The notes under the pieces are model-generated. The model was given only the letters and a program-made list of their open reading frames with translations. It was not told the DNA's origin and searched no databases. From positions 2,754,407 through 2,818,406 of the forward strand of contig NZ_CP026001.1 in the NCBI RefSeq assembly GCF_003086775.1: a DNA stretch of 64,000 nt, in the 5' to 3' direction. Shown here in pieces: positions 43,968-54,994 of this stretch (positions are counted from its first letter, which is position 1; each line of letters begins with the position of its first letter). A program made the translations under genes and the position numbers. This DNA is from Stenotrophomonas sp. ZAC14D1_NAIMI4_1 (GTDB lineage Bacteria > Pseudomonadota > Gammaproteobacteria > Xanthomonadales > Xanthomonadaceae).

Positions 43968-44058
43968 CGACGGTACTGCGACCGGCATCATATCGGCTTC
44001 TTCCTACGGACGCGGCCATTCAGCCCGCCTCGGGCGATGGCCAAACGGAGCATCGCGC

Positions 44059-46437
<2,379 letters not shown>

Positions 46438-46492
46438 TCCATTGATGGGCTGACGTCGCTTTCATTGGCGTCCGCCCATACTGCAGTTGCAT

Positions 46493-46518
46493 GCACGCCC
46501 CGCCTCTGCGGGGCGTGC
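46493..46518 (+). terminator. Terminator after ppsA
   Basis: A perfect 11-bp stem (GCACGCCCCGC with 46508-46518) with a 4-nt loop CTCT. A short T-rich stretch (CTGTTTC) follows. Confidence 0.65.
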
Positions 46519-46568
46519 CTGTTTCTGGCGTTCGCATACGCCATGACGACCGCTGCAAAGGAGCCCGC

Positions 46569-47453
46569 ATGATTGCTGTCACCGCCCCCGCCACGACCTG
46601 GTTCCATTCGCTGGATTGGGAACGCCTGTTCGAAACCTACGGCGTGCCGCTGCTTGCCGCCATCGTGGTGCTGCTGGTCGGCATGTGGCTGGCAAGACGG
46701 GTGTCCAATACCCTGCCGCGTGCAACGGCAAGGGTCGGCATGGACCCGATGCTCGGCAATTTCATGCGAAACGTGGTGTATTCGGCCTCGCTGGTCATCG
46801 TGGTCGTGCTGGCCATCAATACGCTGGGCGTACCGATTTCCCCGCTGCTTGCCGTGCTCGGCACCGCCGGCCTGGCCGTCGGCCTGGCATTGAAGGATTC
46901 GCTGTCCAACATCGCCTCCGGGGTGATGCTGGTGACCCTGCGCCCGTTCCGCGTTGGCGATGTGGTGACCGTGGCCGGGCAGACCGGCACCGTGCGCGAA
47001 GTGCGCATCTTCCAGACCGTCATCACCGGCGCCGACAACCAGCACACCACCATTCCCAACACGCTGATCACCGCCGCGCCGATCATCAACCTCACCGCCG
47101 AGCCGACGCGCCGCGTCGAACTGGTGGTCGGCATCGGTTACGAGGACAACATCCAGCTGGCGCGTGAAACCGCCATCGCGCTGATGAAGGCCGACAGCCG
47201 CGTGCTGCCTTCGCCCGAGCCGGACGTGGTGGTGTACGAACTGGGCGACCACGCCATCAAGCTGGGCATCCGCTGCTACGTGAAATCGGCCGACCAGTTC
47301 GGTACCAAGGTCACCCTGCTGGAACAGATCAAGCTGGGCTATGACAAGGCTGGCATCAACCTGCCCTACCCGCAGCAGGACATGCACCTGTACCTGCATG
47401 GCAAGGATGGCGGCGTGGTCGAGGCCGAGGCGCTGGTGCGCGACAAGCCCTGA
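46569..47453 (+). CDS. Small-conductance mechanosensitive channel, MscS family
   Basis: 294 residues. Three membrane helices (about 22-41, 66-88 and 96-115), the third being the Gly/Ala-rich pore helix LAVLGTAGLAVGLALKDSL. The MscS beta domain (FRVGDVVTVAGQTGTVREVR) and C-terminal alpha/beta domain follow. It opens under membrane tension to release solutes. ATG at 46569 has AGGAG 6 bp upstream. Confidence 0.93.
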   Translation: MIAVTAPATTWFHSLDWERLFETYGVPLLAAIVVLLVGMWLARRVSNTLPRATARVGMDPMLGNFMRNVVYSASLVIVVVLAINTLGVPISPLLAVLGTAGLAVGLALKDSLSNIASGVMLVTLRPFRVGDVVTVAGQTGTVREVRIFQTVITGADNQHTTIPNTLITAAPIINLTAEPTRRVELVVGIGYEDNIQLARETAIALMKADSRVLPSPEPDVVVYELGDHAIKLGIRCYVKSADQFGTKVTLLEQIKLGYDKAGINLPYPQQDMHLYLHGKDGGVVEAEALVRDKP

Positions 47454-47460
47454 CATCCAG

Positions 47461-47561
47461 GTAGCGCCGGGCATGGCCCGGCGCTACCCGACACAGCGTG
47501 CCGACCAACGGTCGGCACCCACCACATGCCATGCACTGGGAGTGCCGGCCGCTGGCCGGCA
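47461..47561. repeat. Cluster of three different palindromic repeats after mscS
   Basis: In 101 bp: a GTAG...CTAC palindrome (47461-47487), a GTGCCGACC..GGTCGGCAC hairpin (47498-47523) of the type found inside array locus 1, and a GTGCCGGCC..GGCCGGCA hairpin (47541-47561). Together they separate convergent mscS and the oxidoreductase gene. Confidence 0.75.
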
Positions 47562-47575
47562 ACCACACATCGGTA

Positions 47576-48691
47576 TCAGGCCTCGACGGCCTCTTCCAGC
47601 GCCGGGTAATCGGTGTACCCCGCTTCGCCGCCGCCAAAGTACGTCGCGCGATCCGGCGGATTCAGCTCCGCCCCGTTGCGCAGGCGCTCCGGCAGGTCGG
47701 GGTTGGCGATGAACGGCCGGCCGAAACCGATCAGGTCCGCCCAGCCCTCGGCCAGCGCCTGCTCGGCACGTTCGGCGGTGTACTTGCCAGCGTAGATCAG
47801 CGTGCCCGGGTAGACCATGCGCAGGGCCTGCTTGAATGCCACCGGCATCACCGGCGCATCCTCCCAGTCGGCCTCGGCGATGTGCAGGTAGCCCACGCCG
47901 AGCCCGCCCAGCAGATGCGCGGCGGCCAGGTAAGTCGCCTGCGGCGTGTCGTCCACCGCACCCTGCAGGGTCGTCAGCGGCGCCAGGCGCACGCCCACGC
48001 GCTGCGCACCGGCGACAGCCACCACGGCCTCCACCACCTCGCGCAGGAAGCGCAGGCGGTTCTGCAGCGCGCCGCCGTAGCCATCGGTGCGCTGGTTGGC
48101 CTGCGAATCGATGAACTGGTTGATCAGGTAGCCGTTGGCACCATGCAGCTCGACGCCGTCGAAGCCCGCGGCCAGCGCATTGCGGGTGGCCTGCGCGTAG
48201 TCGGCGATGATGCCCGGAATCTCGTCCTCGGCCAGCGCGCGCGGCATCGAGTGCTGGATCATCTCGCCCACACCCGACCCGGGGCCGGCGCCGGTCGGGT
48301 CGACGAAGACCTTCACCCCTTCGGCCAGCAGTGCCGACGACGATACCGGCGCCGCGCCATCGGGCTGCAGGGCGACGTGGGAGACGCGGCCGACGTGCCA
48401 CAACTGGGCGAAGATGCGCCCACCGGCGGCGTGTACCGCATCGGTCACCTGCCGCCAGCCCTGCACCTGTGCCTCGCTGTGGATGCCCGGGGTCCAGGCA
48501 TAGCCCTGGCCCTGCGGGCTGATCTGGGTGCCTTCGCTGACAATCAGGCCGGCACCGGCGCGCTGGGCGTAGTACCGGGCCATCTGCGCGGTGGCGACAT
48601 TGCCGGCGGCCGCCCGCGAGCGGGTCATCGGCGGCATCACGATGCGGTTCGGCAGGGCCAGCGTGCCCAGGGTGTGGGGGGTGAACAACAT
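47576..48691 (-). CDS. Old-yellow-enzyme-family alkene reductase
   Basis: 371 residues, an FMN-binding TIM barrel. Signatures: MPPMTRSRA near the start, the H-x-x-N substrate pair in ELHGANGYLINQF, and FMN-phosphate region IGFGRPFIANPDL. Such enzymes (NemA, OYE) reduce activated C=C bonds and nitro-compounds using NAD(P)H. ATG at 48691 (MLFTPHTLGTL) fits the family; the longer ORF start lacks support. Confidence 0.9.
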   Translation of the reverse strand: MLFTPHTLGTLALPNRIVMPPMTRSRAAAGNVATAQMARYYAQRAGAGLIVSEGTQISPQGQGYAWTPGIHSEAQVQGWRQVTDAVHAAGGRIFAQLWHVGRVSHVALQPDGAAPVSSSALLAEGVKVFVDPTGAGPGSGVGEMIQHSMPRALAEDEIPGIIADYAQATRNALAAGFDGVELHGANGYLINQFIDSQANQRTDGYGGALQNRLRFLREVVEAVVAVAGAQRVGVRLAPLTTLQGAVDDTPQATYLAAAHLLGGLGVGYLHIAEADWEDAPVMPVAFKQALRMVYPGTLIYAGKYTAERAEQALAEGWADLIGFGRPFIANPDLPERLRNGAELNPPDRATYFGGGEAGYTDYPALEEAVEA

Positions 48692-48790
48692 GGCGCATTC
48701 TCTTGCGGGGGACTGACCGCAAGGATGGGGACGGCCCGCGGCGCGCAACAGCCGCCCGCGGGCAAAACAGTTGTGCCGTGAAGGCAAGGG

Positions 48791-49663
48791 TTACAGCGTC
48801 GGCTCGATCCTGGCCGCGCCATGCGCCACCCGGTCATAGCAGGTCCGCACCACCTCTTCGCCGTACTTCAGCTCCAGTCGGCGCACGATGAAGTGGCCGC
48901 GCGCCATGTCCTGGTAGTAGTCGGTGAACATCGTATTGAGGGTGGCGCCGGCCGCGGCGCCCACGATCGGCACCGCCTGCGCGGCGAACTTCTCGGTCAC
49001 CACCACGCCGAAACGCGCAGCCACCTTCTCCACCAGCTTGGCCAGCAGCTTGCCGGCCTCCTTCGGTGCCACGCCCAGGGTCAGGTCGCGGCCGGTGACC
49101 ACGCGCCCGGCCAGTTCGGCCGACAGATGGCGCATCACGTCGGTGGTGAAACCGCGCGCCAGGTAGTAACCGGTCTCGCTGGCATCGTCGCGTGGCGAAT
49201 TGCCGCCCAGCGCGAACACCTCCAGGCAGGCCTGGCGGGTGCTGAACTGCGACAGGTCGAACCCCTCGCTGCGGGCCACGTCGGCCACGGCGCGCATCAT
49301 GATGGTGGTGGACACCGGCAGCTCGATGAACAGCGCGGCAAAGCCGAAGGCACCGCCCACGGCACCCGATGTCGCCGCAGCCACCTTGTGCCAGCGGGTG
49401 GAGGCCGACTTGCCGGGCGTGTTGCCCATGCTCCACAGCGCCGCCTGCGCGGATTTCGACAGTGCCGCCTCGACGGCGCCATGGATGCGCCCGGAGATCG
49501 CCTTGGGCAGCGCCTTCACCGCGAACTCCAGCGGCGTGCCGACCAGGTTGGCCATGCGCGCGGTGATCGTCGGCGCCTCCAGCAGGGTCACCGCCCGCTG
49601 CAGGTCGGCCCAGTCCTGGGCATCGTGGGCGATATCGCGCGGCAGCAGGATCGGCTCGTTCAT
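48791..49663 (-). CDS. EcsC-family protein
   Basis: 290 residues with the EcsC pattern: internal Ala/Gly-rich hydrophobic stretches (AAATSGAVGGAFGFAALFIE; IVGAAAGATLNTMF) and FALGGNSPRDDASETGYY. Named after a B. subtilis ABC-cluster protein; function is undefined. No signal peptide. Confidence 0.85.
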   Translation of the reverse strand: MNEPILLPRDIAHDAQDWADLQRAVTLLEAPTITARMANLVGTPLEFAVKALPKAISGRIHGAVEAALSKSAQAALWSMGNTPGKSASTRWHKVAAATSGAVGGAFGFAALFIELPVSTTIMMRAVADVARSEGFDLSQFSTRQACLEVFALGGNSPRDDASETGYYLARGFTTDVMRHLSAELAGRVVTGRDLTLGVAPKEAGKLLAKLVEKVAARFGVVVTEKFAAQAVPIVGAAAGATLNTMFTDYYQDMARGHFIVRRLELKYGEEVVRTCYDRVAHGAARIEPTL

Positions 49664-49760
49664 GGGGCCGATAGTAGCGCCATGGAGTTGAACGGTTTGT
49701 CGCGGGCACGACAGAGGGGTCAGAGCCCTTTCCGCCGGAAAGGGATCCGACCCCGGCGCC

Positions 49761-49824
49761 TTGCCGGCCAGCGGCCGGCACTACCAGTTCGCGTGACCCC
49801 GGTAGCGCCGGGCCATGCCCGGCG
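49761..49824. repeat. Two REP palindromes between EcsC and orn genes
   Basis: A GCCGGCC..GGCCGGC hairpin ending CTAC (49761-49784) and a GTAG-headed GCGCCGGGCC..GCCCGGCG hairpin (49802-49824). The two belong to different repeat families. Confidence 0.7.
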
Positions 49825-49831
49825 TCGTTGT

Positions 49832-50404
49832 TCAGGCAGTCGGCAGGCCCGACAGCACGCCCATGAACTGGCGGTAGTGGCGCAGTTCGGCGATCGAATC
49901 ATGCACGTCGCTCAGCGCGGTGTGGTTGCTGTTCTTGGCCAGCCCGGCAGCCACGGTCGGCGCCCAGCGCTTGGCCAGCTCCTTCACCGTGGACACGTCC
50001 AGATTGCGGTAATGGAAGTACTTCTCCAGCCGCGGCATCTGGCGATGCAGGAAACGGCGGTCCTGGCAGATCGAGTTGCCGCTCATCGGCGAAACACCCG
50101 ACGGAATCCACTGCGCGAGGAAGTTCACGGTCTGCGCTTCGGCCTGGGCCAGGGTGGTGGTGCTGTCCAGCACGCGCTGCCACAGGCCCGAACGGCGATG
50201 CTGGTTGCGGTTCCATTCGTCCATCGCTTCCAGCGTTTCCAGCGGGTGGTGGATGGCGAATTGCGGGCCCTCGGCCAGCACGTTCAGCTGGGCATCGGTG
50301 ACCACGGTGGCGATCTCGATGATCGAATCGTTGTCGGTATCCAACCCGGTCATTTCCAGGTCGATCCAGATCAGTCGTTCGTTGGCCGCGCCGTTCTCCA
50401 CCAT
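49832..50404 (-). CDS. orn: Oligoribonuclease
   Basis: 190 residues of DEDDh exonuclease: Asp/Glu in [10 protein letters not shown], Asp in the [10 protein letters not shown] region and the His/Asp pair in [11 protein letters not shown]. It degrades 2-5-nt RNAs and pGpG, the product of cyclic-di-GMP breakdown, linking it to the GGDEF/EAL proteins in this window (inference). Starts [15 protein letters not shown]. Confidence 0.96.
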   Translation of the reverse strand: MVENGAANERLIWIDLEMTGLDTDNDSIIEIATVVTDAQLNVLAEGPQFAIHHPLETLEAMDEWNRNQHRRSGLWQRVLDSTTTLAQAEAQTVNFLAQWIPSGVSPMSGNSICQDRRFLHRQMPRLEKYFHYRNLDVSTVKELAKRWAPTVAAGLAKNSNHTALSDVHDSIAELRHYRQFMGVLSGLPTA

Positions 50405-50479
50405 CGTGTCGCCTCGTTGCTGGGCAGGCAGGGCGCCCGCCGGAAAAGGAAAGAGGCGGCCATCATACCCTTTCGCTGC

Positions 50480-51007
50480 TCAGCCCTCGCCGGCGTGGTC
50501 TTCCAGCAGCAGCGGCGGTTTGCCGCGCTTGGCGCGGAAGTAATTGGTCAGGCGCAGGCTGGCCTCCTTGGCCAGCACGCCACCGTGGATCTCCACCCGG
50601 TGGTTGTGGCGGCCATCGCCCAGCAGGTTGAACACGCTGCCGCAGGCACCGGTCTTCGGGTCGCTGGCACCGTAGACCAGCCGCGCGACGCGCGCGTGCA
50701 CGATGGCCATCGCGCACATCGCACACGGCTCCAGGGTCACGTACAGGGTGCTGCCGATCAACCGGTGGTTGGCCAGTGCCCGCCCACCTTCGCGCATGGC
50801 CACGATCTCGGCGTGTGCACTGGGGTCATGGGAGGCGATGTTGAGGTTCCAGCCCTCGCCCAGCAGCGCACCATCGGCGCCCACCAGCACCGCCCCCACC
50901 GGAATTTCGTCGAATTCGTGCTGCGCGCGCTCGGCCAGGGCCAGTGCGTGGCGCATCCAGTGTTCATCGGCATCGTGCACAGGCACGCCCAGCGGGGTGT
51001 CGACCAT
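50480..51007 (-). CDS. tadA: tRNA-specific adenosine-34 deaminase
   Basis: 175 residues. Zinc site in AHAEIV and EPCAMCAMA, with the catalytic Glu in HAE. It makes inosine-34 in tRNA-Arg(ACG). The ATG has GGGAGGAG 4 bp upstream. It lies 75 bp before orn, same strand. Confidence 0.95.
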   Translation of the reverse strand: MVDTPLGVPVHDADEHWMRHALALAERAQHEFDEIPVGAVLVGADGALLGEGWNLNIASHDPSAHAEIVAMREGGRALANHRLIGSTLYVTLEPCAMCAMAIVHARVARLVYGASDPKTGACGSVFNLLGDGRHNHRVEIHGGVLAKEASLRLTNYFRAKRGKPPLLLEDHAGEG

Positions 51008-51091
51008 GGTTCTCCTCCCGCTTGGGGCTGTTCAATTGCGGGTGAGGCAGCAGCATACTACGCGTCCTTCACAAGCACCTTGGACAGTCAC

Positions 51092-51529
51092 ATGCCCACA
51101 CTACGTCCCTCCCGCGCCGACGAAGGCGCTGCCCTGGTCGATCTCTGGCGTCGCTCGGTCGATGCCACCCACGATTTCCTCAGTGCCGATGACCGCCAGG
51201 CCATCGATGCCGAAGTGGCCGGATTCCTGCCGCAGGCACCGCTGCTGGTCGCCGCCGATGCCCAGGATCGCCCGCTTGGCTTCATGCTGGTGGATGGCAG
51301 CCACATGGAAGCCTTGTTCATCGACCCCGCTGCGCGCGGTTCCGGCGTGGGCCGCCTGCTGCTGCAGCACGCGCTGGCCGAACACCCCCAGCTCACCACC
51401 GATGTCAACGCGCAGAACGCGCAGGCCGTGGGCTTCTATCGGCACCTGGGCTTCGTCGAAACCGGCCGCTCGCCGGTCGATGGCCACGGCCGGCCGTATC
51501 CGCTGATCCATCTGCGCTACGGCGGCTGA
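51092..51529 (+). CDS. yjaB: YjaB-like N-acetyltransferase
   Basis: 145 residues, closely following E. coli YjaB: RSVDATHDFLS near the start, GFMLVDGSHMEALFIDPAAR, GSGVGRLLLQHAL (acetyl-CoA motif), and NAQNAQAVGFYRHLGFVETGRS. YjaB binds acetyl-CoA; its natural substrate is unknown. Divergent from tadA by 84 bp. ATG at 51092. Confidence 0.9.
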   Translation: MPTLRPSRADEGAALVDLWRRSVDATHDFLSADDRQAIDAEVAGFLPQAPLLVAADAQDRPLGFMLVDGSHMEALFIDPAARGSGVGRLLLQHALAEHPQLTTDVNAQNAQAVGFYRHLGFVETGRSPVDGHGRPYPLIHLRYGG

Positions 51530-51591
51530 GCACGCCCACAATCCGTGCACTGGATGCTAGGTTTGCACTCCCTCGACACGGATGACGAACG

Positions 51592-51816
51592 ATGCAACCA
51601 GCCGAAGTGATGTGGGGCCTGCTGATGGTGGTGATGGGCGCGGTCTGGTTATTCGTGCCCTTCGCGATTTTTTCGTGCCGCTCGCTGCTGGCCCGGCTGC
51701 TGGCCGAACAACAGCGCACCAATGCGCTGTTGACCCATATCGGTGGCCGGCGCATTCCGCCGCCGGAACCCGAGCCGGTGCCATGGGTGCCGCTGCGCGA
51801 CGACGAGATGCCCTGA
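51592..51816 (+). CDS. Small membrane protein, unknown
   Basis: 74 residues with one N-terminal helix (about 7-29) and a Pro/Glu-rich cytoplasmic tail (PPPEPEPVPWVP). No family recognised. Weak Shine-Dalgarno. Confidence 0.55.
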   Translation: MQPAEVMWGLLMVVMGAVWLFVPFAIFSCRSLLARLLAEQQRTNALLTHIGGRRIPPPEPEPVPWVPLRDDEMP

Positions 51817-51856
51817 ACCATTGCGGCCCGGGGCATCGCGCCCTTGGGCTGGATAC

Positions 51857-52363
51857 TCAGGCAGTCGCTTCGAATGCCGGGGAATAGCGCACCTCGCCCT
51901 GTGGCAACGGTGGCTGCAGGCACAGCGCCTGGAAGTACCCGGCAGGAACGCCCGGCAGCACCAGCGCCGGTTCGGCACGGAAACCAAAGCGGTGGTAATA
52001 CGCTGGCTCGCCCAGCAACACGCAGCCCCGCGCATGCTGCCGGCGCAGTGCGTTGATGGCTGCGTCCATCAATGCAGACCCGATGCCCTGCCCCTGCCAG
52101 GCCGGCGCAACCGAGATGGGGCCCAGGCCGAACCAGCCAGCGCTGCCATCGGATATCGACACCGGCGATACGGCCACGTGGCCGAGCAGCCGACTCTCGT
52201 CCACCGCCACCAGCGACACCGTCAGTTCACCGCGTGCACGCAATGCGTCAACGATGAACGCTTCGGTATGGCTGCTGTGCGCGGCATGGGCGAAGGCGGA
52301 AGCCGTCAGTGCATGGATGCTGGCGACGTCGGCCGGGGTTTCAGGGCGGATGATGAAGTTCAC
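51857..52363 (-). CDS. GNAT-family N-acetyltransferase (YhbS-like)
   Basis: 168 residues. Starts with GTG at 52363 (AGGTG upstream). Motif A appears as ISVAPAWQGQGIGSALM and motif B as GEPAYYHRFGFR. The layout matches the YhbS group, some of which act on small amines; substrate unknown. Confidence 0.87.
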   Translation of the reverse strand: MNFIIRPETPADVASIHALTASAFAHAAHSSHTEAFIVDALRARGELTVSLVAVDESRLLGHVAVSPVSISDGSAGWFGLGPISVAPAWQGQGIGSALMDAAINALRRQHARGCVLLGEPAYYHRFGFRAEPALVLPGVPAGYFQALCLQPPLPQGEVRYSPAFEATA

Positions 52364-52426
52364 AGGACACCTCGTTCAGTTCAGCAGCGTGGGCGATACT
52401 GCATCGTCTACCTGCAGGAGGTGATG

Positions 52427-53086
52427 ATGGACTGGGTTGTCGAGGCACGCACGTTGGCGTACGAAGCCCACGCCGGGCAGCAGGACAAGGCCGGGCTGCC
52501 CTACATCGAGCATGTCGCGCGCGTGGCCGCTGCCATCCATGACGATGACACGGCCAAGGCAGCGGCCTGGCTGCACGACGTGGTGGAGGATTGCCCGCAG
52601 CATGCGGCGCGGCTGGAGGCGTTTCCGGCGCCGGTCCGCGAGATCGTCACCCTGCTCAGCCGGCACAGCGCACCCGATGCCGCGCAGTACTACGCCCGCA
52701 TCCGCCAGCATCCGCGTGCGCTGAAGGTGAAGCTGGCCGATATTGCCGACAACGCCCACCCTCGCCGGCTGCTGCAGCTGCCGCCGGCGGTGGCCGAACG
52801 CCTGCGTGGCAAGTACGCCGCCGCGCTGGCCGCGCTGGGCACCGGCAGCGCGTCCACCGTCGTGTCCGATCCGGCGCCTACGCGCGTGCTGCAGCTGATG
52901 GAGACCGCACGCATGCGGGTGCGGCAGGCCGAGGACGCCTGTGCCGGCGCCCACACCGGCGACGACACGCCCGGTCCGCACCTGAAAGCGCTGATCAGCG
53001 CACGTGACACCGCACTGGCCGAACTGGAAGCACAGCTGACAGCGGAGGCGTTCATCCTCTGGAGTGACATGTACGTGCTGGCCTGA
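52427..53086 (+). CDS. HD-domain phosphohydrolase, SpoT-like
   Basis: 219 residues. The N-terminal half carries an HD domain reading YIEHVARVAAAIH, AWLHDVVEDCP and KLADIADNAHP, the same four ligand-bearing motifs as the ppGpp hydrolase domain of RelA/SpoT and small alarmone hydrolases. The C-terminal half is helical and unassigned. It could degrade (p)ppGpp or another nucleotide; this is inferred. The AGGAGG fits the ATG at 52427 better than that at 52424. Confidence 0.75.
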   Translation: MDWVVEARTLAYEAHAGQQDKAGLPYIEHVARVAAAIHDDDTAKAAAWLHDVVEDCPQHAARLEAFPAPVREIVTLLSRHSAPDAAQYYARIRQHPRALKVKLADIADNAHPRRLLQLPPAVAERLRGKYAAALAALGTGSASTVVSDPAPTRVLQLMETARMRVRQAEDACAGAHTGDDTPGPHLKALISARDTALAELEAQLTAEAFILWSDMYVLA

Positions 53087-53205
53087 CCACGGCCGGGGCG
53101 CGGACGGCACCACCGGCCAAACGCTGATTCTTGGCAGCGGGCGCTGACCGCTGTTGCGGTGCAGCAGTACAATGGGCGGCTTCCTCCGCCCTGCCCGCCC
53201 CCCGC

Positions 53206-54402
53206 ATGAGCCCCAATTCTCCCCTGGCCGCGCGGCTGACGCCGCGTCAGCGCACCTGGATCATCCTCGCCCTGTCGCTGGGTGGCTTTGCCATCGGCAC
53301 CAGCGAATTCGCCAGCATGGGCCTGATGCTGGAAATCAGCCGCGGCCTGTCGATCAGCGAAACCCAGGTCGGCCACCTGATCAGCGCCTACGCCATCGGC
53401 GTGGTGGTCGGTGCGCCGATCCTCGCGTTCATCGGCGCCTCGTTCCCGCGCCGCAAGCTGCTGCTGGCCCTGATGGGCTTCTACGCGGTGGGCAACCTGG
53501 CCAGCGCCCTGGCCCCCAACTACAGCACCATGCTGATCGCGCGCTTCGTCGCCGGCCTGCCGCATGGCGCCTACTTCGGCGTGGCGATGCTGGTGGCCGC
53601 AGCCATCAGCCCGGCCGGCCAGCGTGGCCAGGCGATGTCGCGGGTGCTGCTGGGCCTGTCGATCGCGATCCTGATCGGCAACCCGCTGACCACCTGGCTG
53701 GGCCAGCAGTTGAGCTGGCGCACCGCCTTCGCCCTGGTCAGCGTGCTGGCCATCGCCACCGTGGTGATGATCGCCCGCTTCCTGCTGCCCGACCCGGACG
53801 AGGTGCGTACCTCGCCGATGCGTGAGCTGCGCGCGTTCAACACCACCCAGGTCTGGCTGGCGCTGGCCATCGGCGCGGTCGGCTTTGCGGGCATGTTCTG
53901 CGTGTTCACCTACCTCGCACCGACCCTGGTGCAGGTGACCGGCGTGGCCGAGTCGTGGATGCCGCTGGCGGTGGGTGTGTTCGGCATCGGCGCGATCATC
54001 GGCAACATCGCCGGCGGCTGGCTGGTGGACAAGTTCCACTTCAAGGCCGCGGCCGTGGTGCTGGTGTGGTCCATCGTGATGCTGCTGCTGTACCCGCTGG
54101 CCGCACAATCGGTGTGGACCATCGGCCCGATGATCATCACCGTGGGCACCATGGGCGCGCTGGCAGCCGTGCTGCAGACCCGTCTGATGGATGTGGCCGG
54201 CGAGGCGCAGACGCTGGCCGCCGCCTCCAACCACGCCGCCTTCAATACCGCCAATGCGCTGGGCCCGTGGCTGGGCGGCATGGCCATCAGCGCCGGCTTC
54301 AGCCCGGCCACCACCGGCTATGTCGGTGCCGCCACCGCCATCGGCGGCCTGCTGCTGTGGGGCGTGTCGATGCTGGTGGACCGCCGCCGCAAGGCGGCCT
54401 GA
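53206..54402 (+). CDS. MFS transporter, drug:H+ antiporter-like
   Basis: 398 residues, 12 membrane helices. Features of the DHA1/AraJ-like group: EFASMGLM in helix 1, GASFPRRKLL at the loop 2-3 position, and the helix 5 motif LLGLSIAILIGNPLTTWLG. It likely exports sugars or drugs. ATG at 53206; the gene just before it is unrelated. Confidence 0.88.
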   Translation: MSPNSPLAARLTPRQRTWIILALSLGGFAIGTSEFASMGLMLEISRGLSISETQVGHLISAYAIGVVVGAPILAFIGASFPRRKLLLALMGFYAVGNLASALAPNYSTMLIARFVAGLPHGAYFGVAMLVAAAISPAGQRGQAMSRVLLGLSIAILIGNPLTTWLGQQLSWRTAFALVSVLAIATVVMIARFLLPDPDEVRTSPMRELRAFNTTQVWLALAIGAVGFAGMFCVFTYLAPTLVQVTGVAESWMPLAVGVFGIGAIIGNIAGGWLVDKFHFKAAAVVLVWSIVMLLLYPLAAQSVWTIGPMIITVGTMGALAAVLQTRLMDVAGEAQTLAAASNHAAFNTANALGPWLGGMAISAGFSPATTGYVGAATAIGGLLLWGVSMLVDRRRKAA

Positions 54403-54545
54403 GCCCCCGGACCGCAGCCCTTGCCGCTGGCAGGGGCTGCGCCTGCCGGAGGCCGCGTTGACCTCGCCGCCGCATCGGGCTGACGGTGCCGTCACAGGGG
54501 AAAGTGTGACGATGAATGCACCTTCTTCCTGGCAGCCCCTTTCCC

Positions 54546-54794
54546 ATGTCGGACACCGGTCACTTCGCCATTCGCGCCTTCGAGGCCGTCTTCAACATGG
54601 CCGGTGGCGTCGAACGCATTACCGCGCTGACGGTGACCTGCAAGCACTGCGATGCCACGACATCGTCTACCGAAGGCAACCTGCTGCATCTTCCCGGTGG
54701 CACCCTGTTCCGTTGCGATGACTGCGGCTGCCACCAGGCGGTGAGCAATGCGCGCGTGGCCGACTGGCAACTGCCGCGGGTACTGGGTGTATGA
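54546..54794 (+). CDS. Small zinc-ribbon-like protein
   Basis: 82 residues with two cysteine pairs (CKHCD and CDDCGCH) about 28 residues apart, resembling a zinc ribbon. Preceded by a helical segment (FAIRAFEAVFNMAGGVERI). Its stop overlaps the next start by 4 bp (ATGA). Role unknown; possibly nucleic-acid binding. Confidence 0.6.
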   Translation: MSDTGHFAIRAFEAVFNMAGGVERITALTVTCKHCDATTSSTEGNLLHLPGGTLFRCDDCGCHQAVSNARVADWQLPRVLGV

Positions 54795-54979
54795 ACATGG
54801 ACGCGCCCCTGACGGCCGGACAGCTGCAGATCCTGCGCGCGATCGCCGATGCGCAACCGGTGAAGGGCGACGACGCCACCTGGGCGGTCACAGCCGGGCT
54901 TGCGGTGCAGGCCGAAGACGGTGACATCGACCTGACCCCGCACGGCCGCGACGTACTGCAGGCGCACGCGCCGCACTGA
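54791..54979 (+). CDS. Small unknown protein, coupled to zinc-ribbon gene
   Basis: 62 residues, acidic, starting MNMDAPLTAGQLQILRAIAD, like a small winged-helix fragment (LRAIADAQ...TPHGRDVLQ). It overlaps the zinc-ribbon gene by 4 bp and ends 15 bp before the SRAP-like gene, so the three are probably cotranscribed. Not recognised. Confidence 0.6.
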   Translation: MNMDAPLTAGQLQILRAIADAQPVKGDDATWAVTAGLAVQAEDGDIDLTPHGRDVLQAHAPH

Positions 54980-54994
54980 CGCGGCGGGGCGGGC

